A DNA stretch of 64,000 bases from the NCBI RefSeq assembly GCF_035918395.1, contig NZ_CP142362.1, positions 3,199,501 to 3,263,500 on the forward strand, in the 5' to 3' direction. Shown one piece after another: positions 42,408 through 51,002 of the stretch (position 1 is its first letter; each line of letters begins with the position of its first letter). Position numbers and translations under genes: made by a program. The notes under the pieces are model-generated. The model saw only the letters and a list, made by a program, of their open reading frames with translations. It searched no databases and had not been told where the DNA came from. The stretch comes from Mycolicibacterium sp. ND9-15. Lineage in GTDB: Bacteria > Actinomycetota > Actinomycetes > Mycobacteriales > Mycobacteriaceae.

Positions 42408-43430
42408 TCACGCTGAAAGCATGCCATGTGCCACCAACGACGCCCCAACCAGTGCGAAGAGGGCCACCACGAGCTTCCGTCGGTTTGCCAGCGCCCAGTG
42501 GTGCAGCCGTCGCAGGGACGCTTGGGTTCTGGCTGGCGTGACCAAATTGCTGACGAGAATGATCTCCTCCACCGCAAGCATCGTGAAGACGAACACGATT
42601 GCGGCAGTGATCTGTACGCCCAACGAGGCTCCCGACGCCACAATGAGTGCGAGTACGAACACGATCCCATCCAGTGTCGGCCCCATTACCATGCCGATCA
42701 CGAAGGCCACCCACACGGAACCGTTTTCCCACGCCTCGCGGATGCGTCTGAGCAACCGGCGGATTGCAGATCCGTCTTCTGTCGCAGCATTCTGACTGGG
42801 GCTCAGCAGCCGCGAGATTGCCCTCGGTGCGTGCGACTCCAGTGCGGGTGCTGACGTGTCGTCAGAAGTCGCCGGTGCAGGCGGTTGGCGGGCCTGTTGG
42901 TTGGCCGCCAGAAGCACTCCCATCACCATGGCGACCAAAAGGCAGAGCACACCAATGGCGATGAAAATGTGCCTGATGGTGGGGTTCGCGGCTGGGTTGG
43001 AAACATCCGTGAGGAAATTAAACGTCGGTATGACGTGCAGTAATACCAGGGGAGTTATCAGGCCATAAAGACCGGCTATCGCGCAGGCGATCCAGTAAGC
43101 GAACAGGTTTTGCATTGGCCGTGGCCGAGAGATCAGGAGAAGAATGACGCCGAGACGCAGGGGACTGACCGTCGTCATCACCGCCAGCGCCAGCAAAGAA
43201 CCCCACATGGGCAGGAACACTACTCTGTTGGTTATTTGCTGCTGACTTTTCGAGCTTCTGTTGCTCCTTCTCGGCCAGTCCCGCGCACTATCCGCTACGG
43301 GCGGGAGAGTCGCTGCACGCGGGGTAGGCTGTGCGGTTTTATTTACGCATTGCCATCCGCGCAAACTGTCGTACTTGTCTGTGCTCCCATACCGCCCAGC
43401 AGGCAACATCGATGGAAGTCGCGGTTCCAT
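42408..43430 (-). CDS. gap: Gap-like (GPL addressing protein) integral membrane protein, copy A
   Basis: Small polytopic membrane protein with about six hydrophobic segments. The signature WGSLLALAVMTTVSPLRLG...ISRPRPMQNL and the C-terminal VTPARTQASLRRLHHWALANRR are shared with copy B. Gap proteins are needed to move glycopeptidolipids to the mycobacterial surface. The ATG used here has GAGG six bases upstream and gives 340 residues. The first 70 or so have no counterpart in copy B and look non-membrane, so a later start (GTG at 43220 or ATG at 43208) is possible. It lies downstream of an HxxxDG acyltransferase-like gene, the same arrangement as copy B. Confidence 0.82.
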   Translation of the reverse strand: MEPRLPSMLPAGRYGSTDKYDSLRGWQCVNKTAQPTPRAATLPPVADSARDWPRRSNRSSKSQQQITNRVVFLPMWGSLLALAVMTTVSPLRLGVILLLISRPRPMQNLFAYWIACAIAGLYGLITPLVLLHVIPTFNFLTDVSNPAANPTIRHIFIAIGVLCLLVAMVMGVLLAANQQARQPPAPATSDDTSAPALESHAPRAISRLLSPSQNAATEDGSAIRRLLRRIREAWENGSVWVAFVIGMVMGPTLDGIVFVLALIVASGASLGVQITAAIVFVFTMLAVEEIILVSNLVTPARTQASLRRLHHWALANRRKLVVALFALVGASLVAHGMLSA

Positions 43431-43794
43431 AGGTCGCCTCGCAGCGACGCAAACTGCCGTTCGTTAACTCGGCTATGGGGTGATTCAGTCGATTGCCCGG
43501 GCCGGGCGGCGTCCAGGAGCCGAACCGGTCTCCATCAGGGTTGCCGAAGGTGGTACAGCCGATTCTCACGCTCAGACGGTGTGTTCGCTAATCCCTGGCG
43601 CTGCGGCGGCGACGGAGCGTCCCATCGCTGGGTGCCGCGCATGGTTCTGACAGTCCGTCCTCACTCAGCGCTTGCCACCTCCGGCGTGCCGCCGCAGCGG
43701 GCCATCTGGTCGGGTCGTCGCGGCCCCAGCCTGGAGGAACGGACCCGCATGCAGCGGCCCCGACCGCTGAAATTCGCCACACGTGGATGATCTG
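43431..43794. other. Intergenic between acyltransferase-like and gap-like genes (pair A)
   Basis: About 360 bases. A 76-codon minus-strand frame (43339-43569) overlaps this stretch and the 5' end of the gap-like gene, but has no recognisable domain. I see no repeat or terminator with confidence. Confidence 0.35.
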
Positions 43795-45210
43795 TTAACT
43801 GATCTCACCGGCCAAGCCGAACTCGGCCAGCGTGCTCGCAGCCAGCTCGCCCAGAGCGGCCCGTGTGTTCTCTGCACCCGGTTGATAAGCGGCGACGGTC
43901 GTCATCACTTTGTCGCGTATGCGCCACGACTGCACAATCATCTGACCGCCCGTTCGGTCCAGCCACTGTCGGGTTACGTGTTGGCGAACCACCCGCGCGG
44001 TGACGTATTCGGCATCCGTGCCGTCGAGTCGGCACAGCACCGAACCCAGGTCGCCGAGATTGGAACAGAAAATCGGCTGATCGGGATCGTCGGACAGCGC
44101 ATCGGATAGCCGTTTGAGTGCCCGCTTCGGCATGAAGTGGGTCAGCCAAAGGAACTGCAGCGACTCATCGGGCGTCTCCCGCATCGTCTTCAGCGCCTGG
44201 TTGATGGCGGCGCGGACCCCACGCAGATCGGTCGTCACCCGAGCCGGGTCCACGCTGGCGCGCGCAAAAGCCATTGCATTCGCACGCGTATCTCCGTCCA
44301 CGCGCTCGTTCATAGGGAGTTGGAGGGTGACGAGGCCGTCGCCGGCACGTCGACGACCGATACGTTCCCCGAGTTTCGCGGCAAGCCCTGACACGAGCGT
44401 ATGAGGGGCTCCGCCGAGCGCCGCCGCACGAGCATCCCACTCCTGAAGGTCGATGTAGACCGTGATCGTCGGTACGACGATCACGTCCTCGCTACCACCT
44501 CGATCGTCACTTCCACCGGGAGCGACGGGCCGTGATGCCGGTGGTTCGGCATCGCCGTTCCAGCGTCGACGGGCCTGTCTAGCTGCCACCCCGAGCGCTC
44601 GGGCAACCTCAGGCGCGTCTCGCGCTGTTCGTCGAGCATCCTGAACGACAGCCTGCAGTCGACCGCGCGAATTCGGAGGAGGGTAGTCCAGCCCGCGCTT
44701 GTTGCCCATGATCGCATCAGCCAGCGCAATGGCGAGGCCGATGCCGTCGATCAAGTAGTGGGAGACCACCAGGCTGACCGCAGTCGAGCCGTCCGTCATC
44801 GGAAGGAAGTCAAGACGCCAGCCGGGTCCCCGTTCCGGATCGATGGGAAGCTGTGCGCACTCGTCAGCCCAGTCGCTGAGCTCGGCACGCGGGCGGGCGC
44901 ACTCGGCGATATTGACGTCCGGCGGCGTCCGATCTGAGACCCACCGGTTCCGGGCGAACGGCAGCGGCGAACGCTCGATGCGCCGGCCCAACAATCCGTG
45001 ACTGAGATTGTGTTGGAAACGTCTGACTCCATCGAAGTCGATGGGGTGCTCATAGACCCACACGCACTGTATGACTTCCTTACGCCCCGTGGCACGCTGC
45101 GCCGCAAACAAGGCCTGGTCCACGAACGCGAGTCGATTGTCTAGCAGCGCATCATCGTTGGACGAGCGCTTCTTCAAGAATGTGTGGGCACGAGGGCTAT
45201 GGTCTGGCAC
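43795..45210 (-). CDS. HxxxDG acyltransferase/condensation-superfamily protein, copy A
   Basis: A 471-residue protein with a chloramphenicol acetyltransferase-like fold signature: HYLIDG at residues 151-156 is the HxxxDG catalytic motif of C domains, PapA and WS/DGAT enzymes. Other conserved blocks include QCVWVYEHPIDFDG, RRIERSPLPFAR.RWV and QLPMNERVDGDTRANA. It is cytosolic, with no signal peptide. It starts with GTG, seven bases after a perfect GGAGG. The neighbouring gap-like gene downstream and GPL-type genes around it suggest acylation of a lipopeptide or sugar, but the substrate is an inference. It is paralogous to copy B. Confidence 0.75.
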   Translation of the reverse strand: MPDHSPRAHTFLKKRSSNDDALLDNRLAFVDQALFAAQRATGRKEVIQCVWVYEHPIDFDGVRRFQHNLSHGLLGRRIERSPLPFARNRWVSDRTPPDVNIAECARPRAELSDWADECAQLPIDPERGPGWRLDFLPMTDGSTAVSLVVSHYLIDGIGLAIALADAIMGNKRGLDYPPPNSRGRLQAVVQDARRTARDAPEVARALGVAARQARRRWNGDAEPPASRPVAPGGSDDRGGSEDVIVVPTITVYIDLQEWDARAAALGGAPHTLVSGLAAKLGERIGRRRAGDGLVTLQLPMNERVDGDTRANAMAFARASVDPARVTTDLRGVRAAINQALKTMRETPDESLQFLWLTHFMPKRALKRLSDALSDDPDQPIFCSNLGDLGSVLCRLDGTDAEYVTARVVRQHVTRQWLDRTGGQMIVQSWRIRDKVMTTVAAYQPGAENTRAALGELAASTLAEFGLAGEIS

Positions 45211-45609
45211 GAATCAACCTCCGACCACAAGGATCGATCTTCTTGTGACGCCCCATGGCCCGCGCGCCCACTCACCGAGTGCGACGTCGCCGGCCGCGGC
45301 GTGGGCCTTGCTGGAGTCGAGCCACTTCATCACGGGGAGAGTAGTCGATCCCTGTGATCGCATGCACATGGATGTGTCGAGCAGGCCAGTAGATCCAATG
45401 GGCCACCAGACACTTGTTCCAGCAGAGCTCACGCCATTCAAGGTCAGCCGGCGCCTGGGCCCTCCGCGAGGTCAGGTGGGAGCCAGCTGCTGGCCATTGG
45501 GATAGACTGCCGGGCGGCTGAGCTGGGGGTGAGGCTCCCGCTTTCACTTCGCAGAAACGTGCTCAGGAAGTGAAAGGCTAGGGTTTGCATTGAAATTTGG
45601 ACCTCCGCG
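45211..45609. other. Divergent intergenic region, acyltransferase A / glycosyltransferase A
   Basis: About 400 bases separating divergent starts. It holds the GGAGG of the minus-strand gene at its left edge and a 9-bp perfect inverted repeat near its right edge (separate entry). No gene is evident. Confidence 0.5.
45541..45576 (+). promoter_or_regulatory. Inverted repeat CTTTCACTT-N18-AAGTGAAAG upstream of glycosyltransferase A
   Basis: Two perfect 9-base arms separated by 18 bases end 33 bases before the ATG of glycosyltransferase A. Position and symmetry suit an operator or a 5'-UTR hairpin. No regulator gene is present in the window to assign it to. Confidence 0.4.
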
Positions 45610-46878
45610 ATGAAGTTTGTGTTGGCCAGTTATGGAACTCGAGGCGATGTCGAGCCCTTCGTTGCCGTCGGCCGTGACCTCTTGCGAAGAGGGCACCACG
45701 TGCGCATGGCCGTTTCGCCCGATCAAGTCGGGTTCGCCGAGGCGGCTGGGCTTGCGGCGGTTGCGTACGGACCGGATCCGCGGCAATGGCAGGACGTGCA
45801 CCGCGAGTTCCTGACACGGCTATTCAGCAAGTTCTGGAGGGTCCGGGATCTGATCAGACTGGGCCGCCAAGATTGGGAGCTGACTAGCCACTGCTGGGAG
45901 GAGATGAGCACGACGCTGACGACGTTGGCGGCTGGCGCTGACCTACTGTTCACCGGCGTCATCGACGAGCAGCCCGGTGCCAACGTCGCGGAGTCTCTGG
46001 ACATTCCGCTGGCCACGCTGCATACCTTTCCGACGCGAGCCAACGGCCATCTGGTTCCCAACCTGCCCGCGCCGCTTGTCCGTTCCGCAATGACGGTGTC
46101 CGAATGGATGGGTTGGCGCGTGATGAAGAAGCTCGATGACGCGCAGCGCCGTGAACTAGGCCTACCGAAGGCAGCGGGCGTCTCGTCGCGACGGATGGCC
46201 GAACGTGGATCGCTGGAAGTTCAGGCGTACGACGAGGTGTGCTTTCCTGGGCTGGCAGCCGAATGGGCGAAATTCGATGGCCGGCGGCCTTTCGTCGGCG
46301 CGCTGACGATGGAGTCGCCAACCGACGCCGATGATGAGGTCGGGTCCTGGATCGCTGCCGGAAACCCGCCGATTTTCTTCGGCTTCGGCAGCATACCCGT
46401 GGAATCCGCCGCCGACACCGTCGCGATGATCAGCGCAGCCTGCGCGGAATTGGGTGAGCGGGCGTTGGTGTGCTCGGGCTGGAGCGACTTCAGCGACGTC
46501 CTCAACTCCGAGCACATCAAGGTGGTGAGCGCGGTGAATTACGAGGCGATCTTTCCGTCCTGTCGCGCGGTCGTACACCACGGTGGCGCAGGTACCACGG
46601 CCATAGGTCTGCGCGCCGGAGTCCCGACATTGATCCTTTGGACGTTGGCCGACCAGTCGTTCAGGGGAGCGCAGGTCAAACAATTGAAGGTGGGCACCGC
46701 CCGGCGCTTTACGACCACTACACCCGAATCGCTCGTCGCCGACCTTCGCGAAATCCTGAACCCGCAATACGCAACCCGGGCCCGCGAGATCGCAACCCGC
46801 ATGACCGAACCTGCTGCCTCCGTTGCCCAAACCGTCGATCTACTCGAGAACTTCGCCCGTTTCAAGCGTGTTGGTTGA
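45610..46878 (+). CDS. GT1-family glycosyltransferase, GPL type (copy A)
   Basis: A 422-residue UDP/dTDP-sugar glycosyltransferase of the GtfA/GtfB/RtfA kind that glycosylates GPL peptide cores in mycobacteria. The N-terminal acceptor domain starts MKFVLASYGTRGDVEP with the usual GRDLLRRGHHV. The C-terminal nucleotide-sugar domain has FFGFGSIPVES and the donor motif VVHHGGAGTTAIGLRAGVP. The length equals that of the two paralogues on the opposite strand. No Shine-Dalgarno is evident, but this ATG aligns with the family start. Which sugar (6-deoxytalose, rhamnose) it transfers cannot be read from the sequence. An IS1380 element follows 40 bases downstream. Confidence 0.88.
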   Translation: MKFVLASYGTRGDVEPFVAVGRDLLRRGHHVRMAVSPDQVGFAEAAGLAAVAYGPDPRQWQDVHREFLTRLFSKFWRVRDLIRLGRQDWELTSHCWEEMSTTLTTLAAGADLLFTGVIDEQPGANVAESLDIPLATLHTFPTRANGHLVPNLPAPLVRSAMTVSEWMGWRVMKKLDDAQRRELGLPKAAGVSSRRMAERGSLEVQAYDEVCFPGLAAEWAKFDGRRPFVGALTMESPTDADDEVGSWIAAGNPPIFFGFGSIPVESAADTVAMISAACAELGERALVCSGWSDFSDVLNSEHIKVVSAVNYEAIFPSCRAVVHHGGAGTTAIGLRAGVPTLILWTLADQSFRGAQVKQLKVGTARRFTTTTPESLVADLREILNPQYATRAREIATRMTEPAASVAQTVDLLENFARFKRVG

Positions 46879-46914
46879 CGGCGACGGGAAGCCCGCCGGA
46901 ATTATCGCGTCGGC

Positions 46915-46918
46915 CTAG
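46915..46918. repeat. Target-site duplication (CTAG), left
   Basis: CTAG flanks the IS1380-family element on both sides. Four base pairs is the family's usual duplication length. Confidence 0.75.
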
Positions 46919-48613
46919 CCCGGATTTTTCGCGGTTTGTCGCTATGTAGCGGTGTGTAGATATGCGAAAGTGCCTGTCCTGCAAGGAATAATCGGACTTG
47001 TCTAAGGTTCAGATCGTTCCAGCTGGAAGGCACCTCGCAGGTGAAGAATATCGTGGCCGGTTCGCGGGTGAAAGTGTCGGCTGATGGGCATGGGGTCGTG
47101 TCGCACGCCGGGATGGGCATGCTGCGCGAACTCGCCGACCGGACCGGCCTATCAGCGCAGGTCACCGCCGCGTTGGCCGACACCTACCGGGGTCCGTGGG
47201 TGTACGCGCCCGGGGAGGTGTTCGCTGACCTGGCCGCCGCGGTCGCTGACGGGGCCGATTGCATCGACGGCGTTGGCCAGCTGTGCGGGGACCGTGAGCA
47301 CGTGTTCGGTGCGAAGGCGTCGACGACCACGATGTGGCGGCTGATTGATGAACGGATCGACGCCGCGCACCTACCGGCCGTGCGCGCCGCACGTGATGCG
47401 GCCCGGGCGGCGGCCTGGGCCGCTGGCGCTGCCCCGGCGGCCGGAGAATGGCTGCATATCGACATCGACGCCACCTTGGTGATCGATCATTCCGACAACA
47501 AGGCCGGCGCTACACCGACCTGGAAGAAGACGTTCGGTCTTCATCCGCTGCTGGCGTTTCTGGATCGCCCCGAGATTTCCGGTGGGGAAGCCCTGGCCGG
47601 GCTGCTGCGCACCGGTAACGCCGGCTCCAACACCGCCTCTGATCACGTCATCGTCCTGGCCCAGGCGCTGGCCGCCCTGCCCGCGGCGTGGCAGCCCGAC
47701 CCCGATCATTGCGACGACCCCGATAAGCCGAACGTGCTGGTGCGCTGCGACACCGCCGGGGCCACCCACAAATTCGCCGACGCCTGCCGCACCGCCGGGG
47801 TCGGGTTCTCCTTCGGCTACCCCGTCGACATCCGGGTGCAGGACGCGGTGGACACCCTCAACCTCGCCGAGGGCTGGTACCCGGCGATCGACACCCACGG
47901 CGGCATCCGCGACGGCGCCTGGGTCGCTGAGGCCACCACCTTGGTCAACCTGTCTGCCTGGCCGCCCGGGACCCGACTGATCCTGCGTAAAGAACGCCCG
48001 CATCCCGGGGCCCAGCTGCGGTTCACCGACACCGACGGGATGCGGGTCACCGCGTTCATCACCGACACACCCGCCGGTGTCATCCCCGGACAGGTCGCCG
48101 GCCTGGAACTGCGCCACCGCCAACACGCCCGCATCGAAGACCGCATCCGCGAACTCAAAGCCACCGGCCTGCGTAACCTGCCGTGTCAGTCCTTCTGGGC
48201 CAACGCCGCCTGGCTGGAAATCGCCCTCGCCGCCGCCGATCTGGTCACCTGGACCCGGCTCATCGGCTTTCGCAGCCATCCCGGCCTGGCCCGCGCCGAG
48301 ATCACCACGTTCCGCTACCGGGTCCTGCACGTGGCCGCCCGCATCACCCACGGCGCCCGCCAACTGCGACTACGCCTCGACGCCACCTGGCGCTGGGCCG
48401 CAGCGATCGCGACCGCCTGGCAACACATCCGCACCGCCTTCGGATAGAACTCCGGCCCACCTGACCCACCGATCAGAAAGACCAGGCCCCCAGGAAAGCC
48501 CGCACACCCGGCGACACGGGACCGATCAACCACGTCACCACACCGAAACCACTCCCCAGCAACACAATTCAGCAGCGGAACGGCACCGCATAAACTTCGA
48601 TGCAAAATCGAGG
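46919..48613 (+). mobile_element. IS1380-family insertion sequence, complete, 1695 bp
   Basis: Ends are defined by short imperfect inverted repeats (CCCGGATTTT left; CCTCGATTTT read inward from the right, 8 of 10 matching) and flanking CTAG duplications. One intact transposase gene fills most of it. It inserted between two converging genes, glycosyltransferase A and the epimerase, so it breaks no visible gene. The length fits IS1380 (about 1.7 kb). Confidence 0.82.
47041..48447 (+). CDS. IS1380-family transposase
   Basis: A 468-residue DDE transposase. Family hallmarks are VSHAGMGMLRELADRTGL near the N-terminus, the HIDIDATLV segment carrying the first catalytic Asp, VLVRCDTAG for the second, and the Arg-rich ARIEDRIRELKATGL for the Glu. 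The GTG start lies about ten bases after GGAAGG. The frame is full length with no interruptions, so it may be active. Confidence 0.9.
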   Translation: MKNIVAGSRVKVSADGHGVVSHAGMGMLRELADRTGLSAQVTAALADTYRGPWVYAPGEVFADLAAAVADGADCIDGVGQLCGDREHVFGAKASTTTMWRLIDERIDAAHLPAVRAARDAARAAAWAAGAAPAAGEWLHIDIDATLVIDHSDNKAGATPTWKKTFGLHPLLAFLDRPEISGGEALAGLLRTGNAGSNTASDHVIVLAQALAALPAAWQPDPDHCDDPDKPNVLVRCDTAGATHKFADACRTAGVGFSFGYPVDIRVQDAVDTLNLAEGWYPAIDTHGGIRDGAWVAEATTLVNLSAWPPGTRLILRKERPHPGAQLRFTDTDGMRVTAFITDTPAGVIPGQVAGLELRHRQHARIEDRIRELKATGLRNLPCQSFWANAAWLEIALAAADLVTWTRLIGFRSHPGLARAEITTFRYRVLHVAARITHGARQLRLRLDATWRWAAAIATAWQHIRTAFG

Positions 48614-48617
48614 CTAG
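48614..48617. repeat. Target-site duplication (CTAG), right
   Basis: Second copy of the CTAG found before the left end of the IS1380-family element. Confidence 0.75.
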
Positions 48618-48698
48618 TAATGATTAGTTCGGTCGCACGCGGTCGATGGAGAGGACGACACGCGAAGTGCCATCCTGCACCTCGCGGTAAGGATGCCG

Positions 48699-49832
48699 TT
48701 AACGCGACTCGTCATGCCTCAGAACAGCATCATTAGGTACATGATTGTGATCGCCTCGCGCGGAGGACATTTGGGACTGCTCGGCGATCCATTTAAGCAG
48801 TGCATGCAAACCATCCTCAAGTGCCCACTTCGGACTCCAGCGAAGCTGGTCTTTCGCCGGCTCGATGTCGCAGCTCGCGGCGCGCACGTCACCGTCGCGA
48901 AACTTTGGTACGACGTTCGGCTCTGGGGCGTCGCAGATTGCGCTGATCTTGCAGGCGAGTTCGTAGATGGTGGTCGCCATACCCGATCCGATGTCGAGGC
49001 AGCGCAACTCCGACGCAGGCTTCTGCACCGCGGTCAGCATTGCGTCTGCGACGTCATCTATGTATACGAAGTCACGCACTATCCGACCGTCTTCGTAGAC
49101 CTCCAATGGGGATTGCTCGCACGCCAAACGCGCGAACAGAGCGACTATTCCCGTGTATGCGTTGGTCAGTGATTGACCCGGCCCGTAGACGTTCTGTAGA
49201 CGCAGCACGCTGAGCTTGGTGTCATGCGCGGCCGTCCACGCAGCGAACATGTGTTCCTGCGCGAGTTTGGTCGCTGCGTAGATGTTGGTAGGCCGCGGCT
49301 CCGTTCGGCCCGCGCAGCTCGGGAGCGGTACCGCAGGTGTACCTGTCGGCCCATGGGGATTCCACAGCCCAGCCAGAAGTTGAGCGTGGCTGCGCGGGCG
49401 CGGATAGAAGACTTCTTCGCCGCATTGCCAAGCGCCCTCGCCATAGACAGCCCTTGATGACGCTAGGACAAACTGCTCGGGCACGAGTGCTGCTCGGCCC
49501 AGAGCGTCAAGTAGCTGGGCGGTTCCCACGACATTGACCGAGCCGTGGCGTGTTGCCTGGGAGAGCGACTGCGCAGTCCCCGTCTCGGCCGCCAAATGGA
49601 CAAACTGGGAAGGCCGAAACAACCGAAGGACGGCGTCCCAGTCAGGCGCATGCGTGACATCGCCAGTGAACAAGCGGACGGACGGCGGCAAGTTCACTGC
49701 TTGACGTCCGGCGTGCACCTGTGGATGCAGGACGTCCATCACGGCGACGTCATAACCGGCTTCGACGAGACGATGCGAAAGCGCGGTCCCGATGAAACCT
49801 GCCCCACCAGTGATAAGCACGGATGTTGACAA
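48699..49832 (-). CDS. NAD(P)-dependent epimerase/dehydratase (extended SDR)
   Basis: Nucleotide-sugar epimerase or dehydratase fold: Rossmann GGAGFIG near the start, LAAETG, catalytic region LASSRAVYG and the YAATK (YxxxK) motif, then NVYGPG and RDFVYIDDVADA. It is cytosolic. In a GPL locus an enzyme of this class makes the activated deoxysugar (for example 6-deoxytalose) used by the glycosyltransferases; that assignment is by context. I chose the TTG start because GGAGG lies eight bases before it and the Rossmann strand follows at once. A GTG 45 bases further upstream (49877) is the alternative. It is last in the minus-strand gene row and converges on the IS1380 element. Confidence 0.85.
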   Translation of the reverse strand: MSTSVLITGGAGFIGTALSHRLVEAGYDVAVMDVLHPQVHAGRQAVNLPPSVRLFTGDVTHAPDWDAVLRLFRPSQFVHLAAETGTAQSLSQATRHGSVNVVGTAQLLDALGRAALVPEQFVLASSRAVYGEGAWQCGEEVFYPRPRSHAQLLAGLWNPHGPTGTPAVPLPSCAGRTEPRPTNIYAATKLAQEHMFAAWTAAHDTKLSVLRLQNVYGPGQSLTNAYTGIVALFARLACEQSPLEVYEDGRIVRDFVYIDDVADAMLTAVQKPASELRCLDIGSGMATTIYELACKISAICDAPEPNVVPKFRDGDVRAASCDIEPAKDQLRWSPKWALEDGLHALLKWIAEQSQMSSARGDHNHVPNDAVLRHDESR

Positions 49833-49979
49833 CGGCAGAGCCTCCGGTTGATCTGTTGAGGACCTAGGTGACGGCACACTTTACCGTGGGTGCGATCCGG
49901 TCCGGTCGTATCGGCCTCAGACTGCGATGCGCCCGACGAGCGCTGGCCCCGGTCGCCCGAGGCGGCCTCCGCCTCCGGG

Positions 49980-50831
49980 TCAGACGAGGCCCGTGCCGTT
50001 GGCCACCAATGCGATGCCGCCTACTGCGAAGAGGGCAACGAGAAGTTGTCGACGGTGCTCGAGTGCCCAGTCGTGCAACCGTTGCACCACGCCTTGGGTT
50101 CTTGCCGGTGTGACCAAATAGCTGGCGAGCGCGATTTCCTCAACCGCAAACATTACAAGGACGAACGCGATAACGGCGCTGACCTGCGTGCCGGTCGCGG
50201 CTCCCGTGGGCAAGATGATAGCGAGTACGTATAGAGCGCCGTCGGCTCCTGGTCCCGATAGGAGTCCGATAACGAATGCGACCCATAGAGATCCGTTTTC
50301 CCACGCGTTGTAGGTGCGGGCTAGCAGCCCCCGAATTACACCTCTACCTTGCGTCGACCCGTCTCGTGCGGGACTAAACAGCCGCGTGATCGCGTTCGGC
50401 GTACTCGATTCCTGCGGCGATTCCGAAGCGTTCCCACTCAGGGCGGACGCTTGCGCTCGCTGGCGCGCCATGTGTCGAACAGCCATCACCGCGGCGATGA
50501 TCAGCGCAAGCACACCCACCCAGACTTGAACGAGTCGGACGGTGGAGTTCACGTCAGTGGCCGGGGTGCCCAAGTCCTTTGCGAAGGACGCAAGCGCTGG
50601 AGTGTTATGCAGCACCATCAGCGGAACCAGCAAGAAAAGAACGCCGACTGTCAGACAGCCGATCCAGTAGATCAGCAGGTTCTGCATGGGCCGTGGCCGG
50701 GAGATCACCAGAAGGGCGATGCCGAGACGCACTGGATTGAGTCCCGCCAGAAGCGCCAGCGCCAGCAGTGACCCCCACACGGCCGAAACACTACTCTGTC
50801 GGTTGTTCTGTCTAGGTTCTTGTGAACTCAA
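49980..50831 (-). CDS. gap: Gap-like (GPL addressing protein) integral membrane protein, copy B
   Basis: A 283-residue polytopic membrane protein with WGSLLALALLAGLNPVRLG, ISRPRPMQNLLIYWIGC, WENGSLWVAFVIGL and VTPARTQGVVQRLHDWALEHRRQ, all aligned with copy A. Expected role: transport of GPL-like lipids across the envelope. The first available start is TTG with no clear Shine-Dalgarno nearby; an internal GTG just before WGSLL is the alternative. It lies downstream of acyltransferase-like copy B, separated by 171 bases that hold a tandem 59-bp repeat. Confidence 0.85.
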   Translation of the reverse strand: MSSQEPRQNNRQSSVSAVWGSLLALALLAGLNPVRLGIALLVISRPRPMQNLLIYWIGCLTVGVLFLLVPLMVLHNTPALASFAKDLGTPATDVNSTVRLVQVWVGVLALIIAAVMAVRHMARQRAQASALSGNASESPQESSTPNAITRLFSPARDGSTQGRGVIRGLLARTYNAWENGSLWVAFVIGLLSGPGADGALYVLAIILPTGAATGTQVSAVIAFVLVMFAVEEIALASYLVTPARTQGVVQRLHDWALEHRRQLLVALFAVGGIALVANGTGLV

Positions 50832-50874
50832 CCGAGTTTGTTCCGGCTGTCCTCCATGCCCGTGGGCTCGAATA

Positions 50875-50992
50875 GCCCCGGTCGAGCGGTATCCCGGTAA
50901 TTATGCCGCCGACGGGTTCGCCCCTCTGGGGCGGCCCCGGTCGAGCGGTATCCCGGTAATTATGCCGCCGACGGGTTCGCCCCTCTGGGGCG
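50875..50992. repeat. Exact tandem duplication, two units of 59 bp
   Basis: The unit runs from GCCCCGGTCGAGCGG to CTCTGGGGCG and is repeated without a mismatch. Each unit ends in a perfect hairpin, CGCCCC-TCT-GGGGCG, with no T-run. It lies between the acyltransferase-like and gap-like genes of pair B, on the path of a joint transcript. Size and site resemble mycobacterial MIRU/VNTR loci, so the copy number may vary among strains. Confidence 0.9.
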
Positions 50993-51002
50993 CCATGGCG
51001 GA

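Noticed and set aside
43339..43569. 76-codon minus-strand frame as a small secreted protein
   Set aside because: No signal peptide, no recognisable family, and it overlaps the start of the gap-like gene in another frame.
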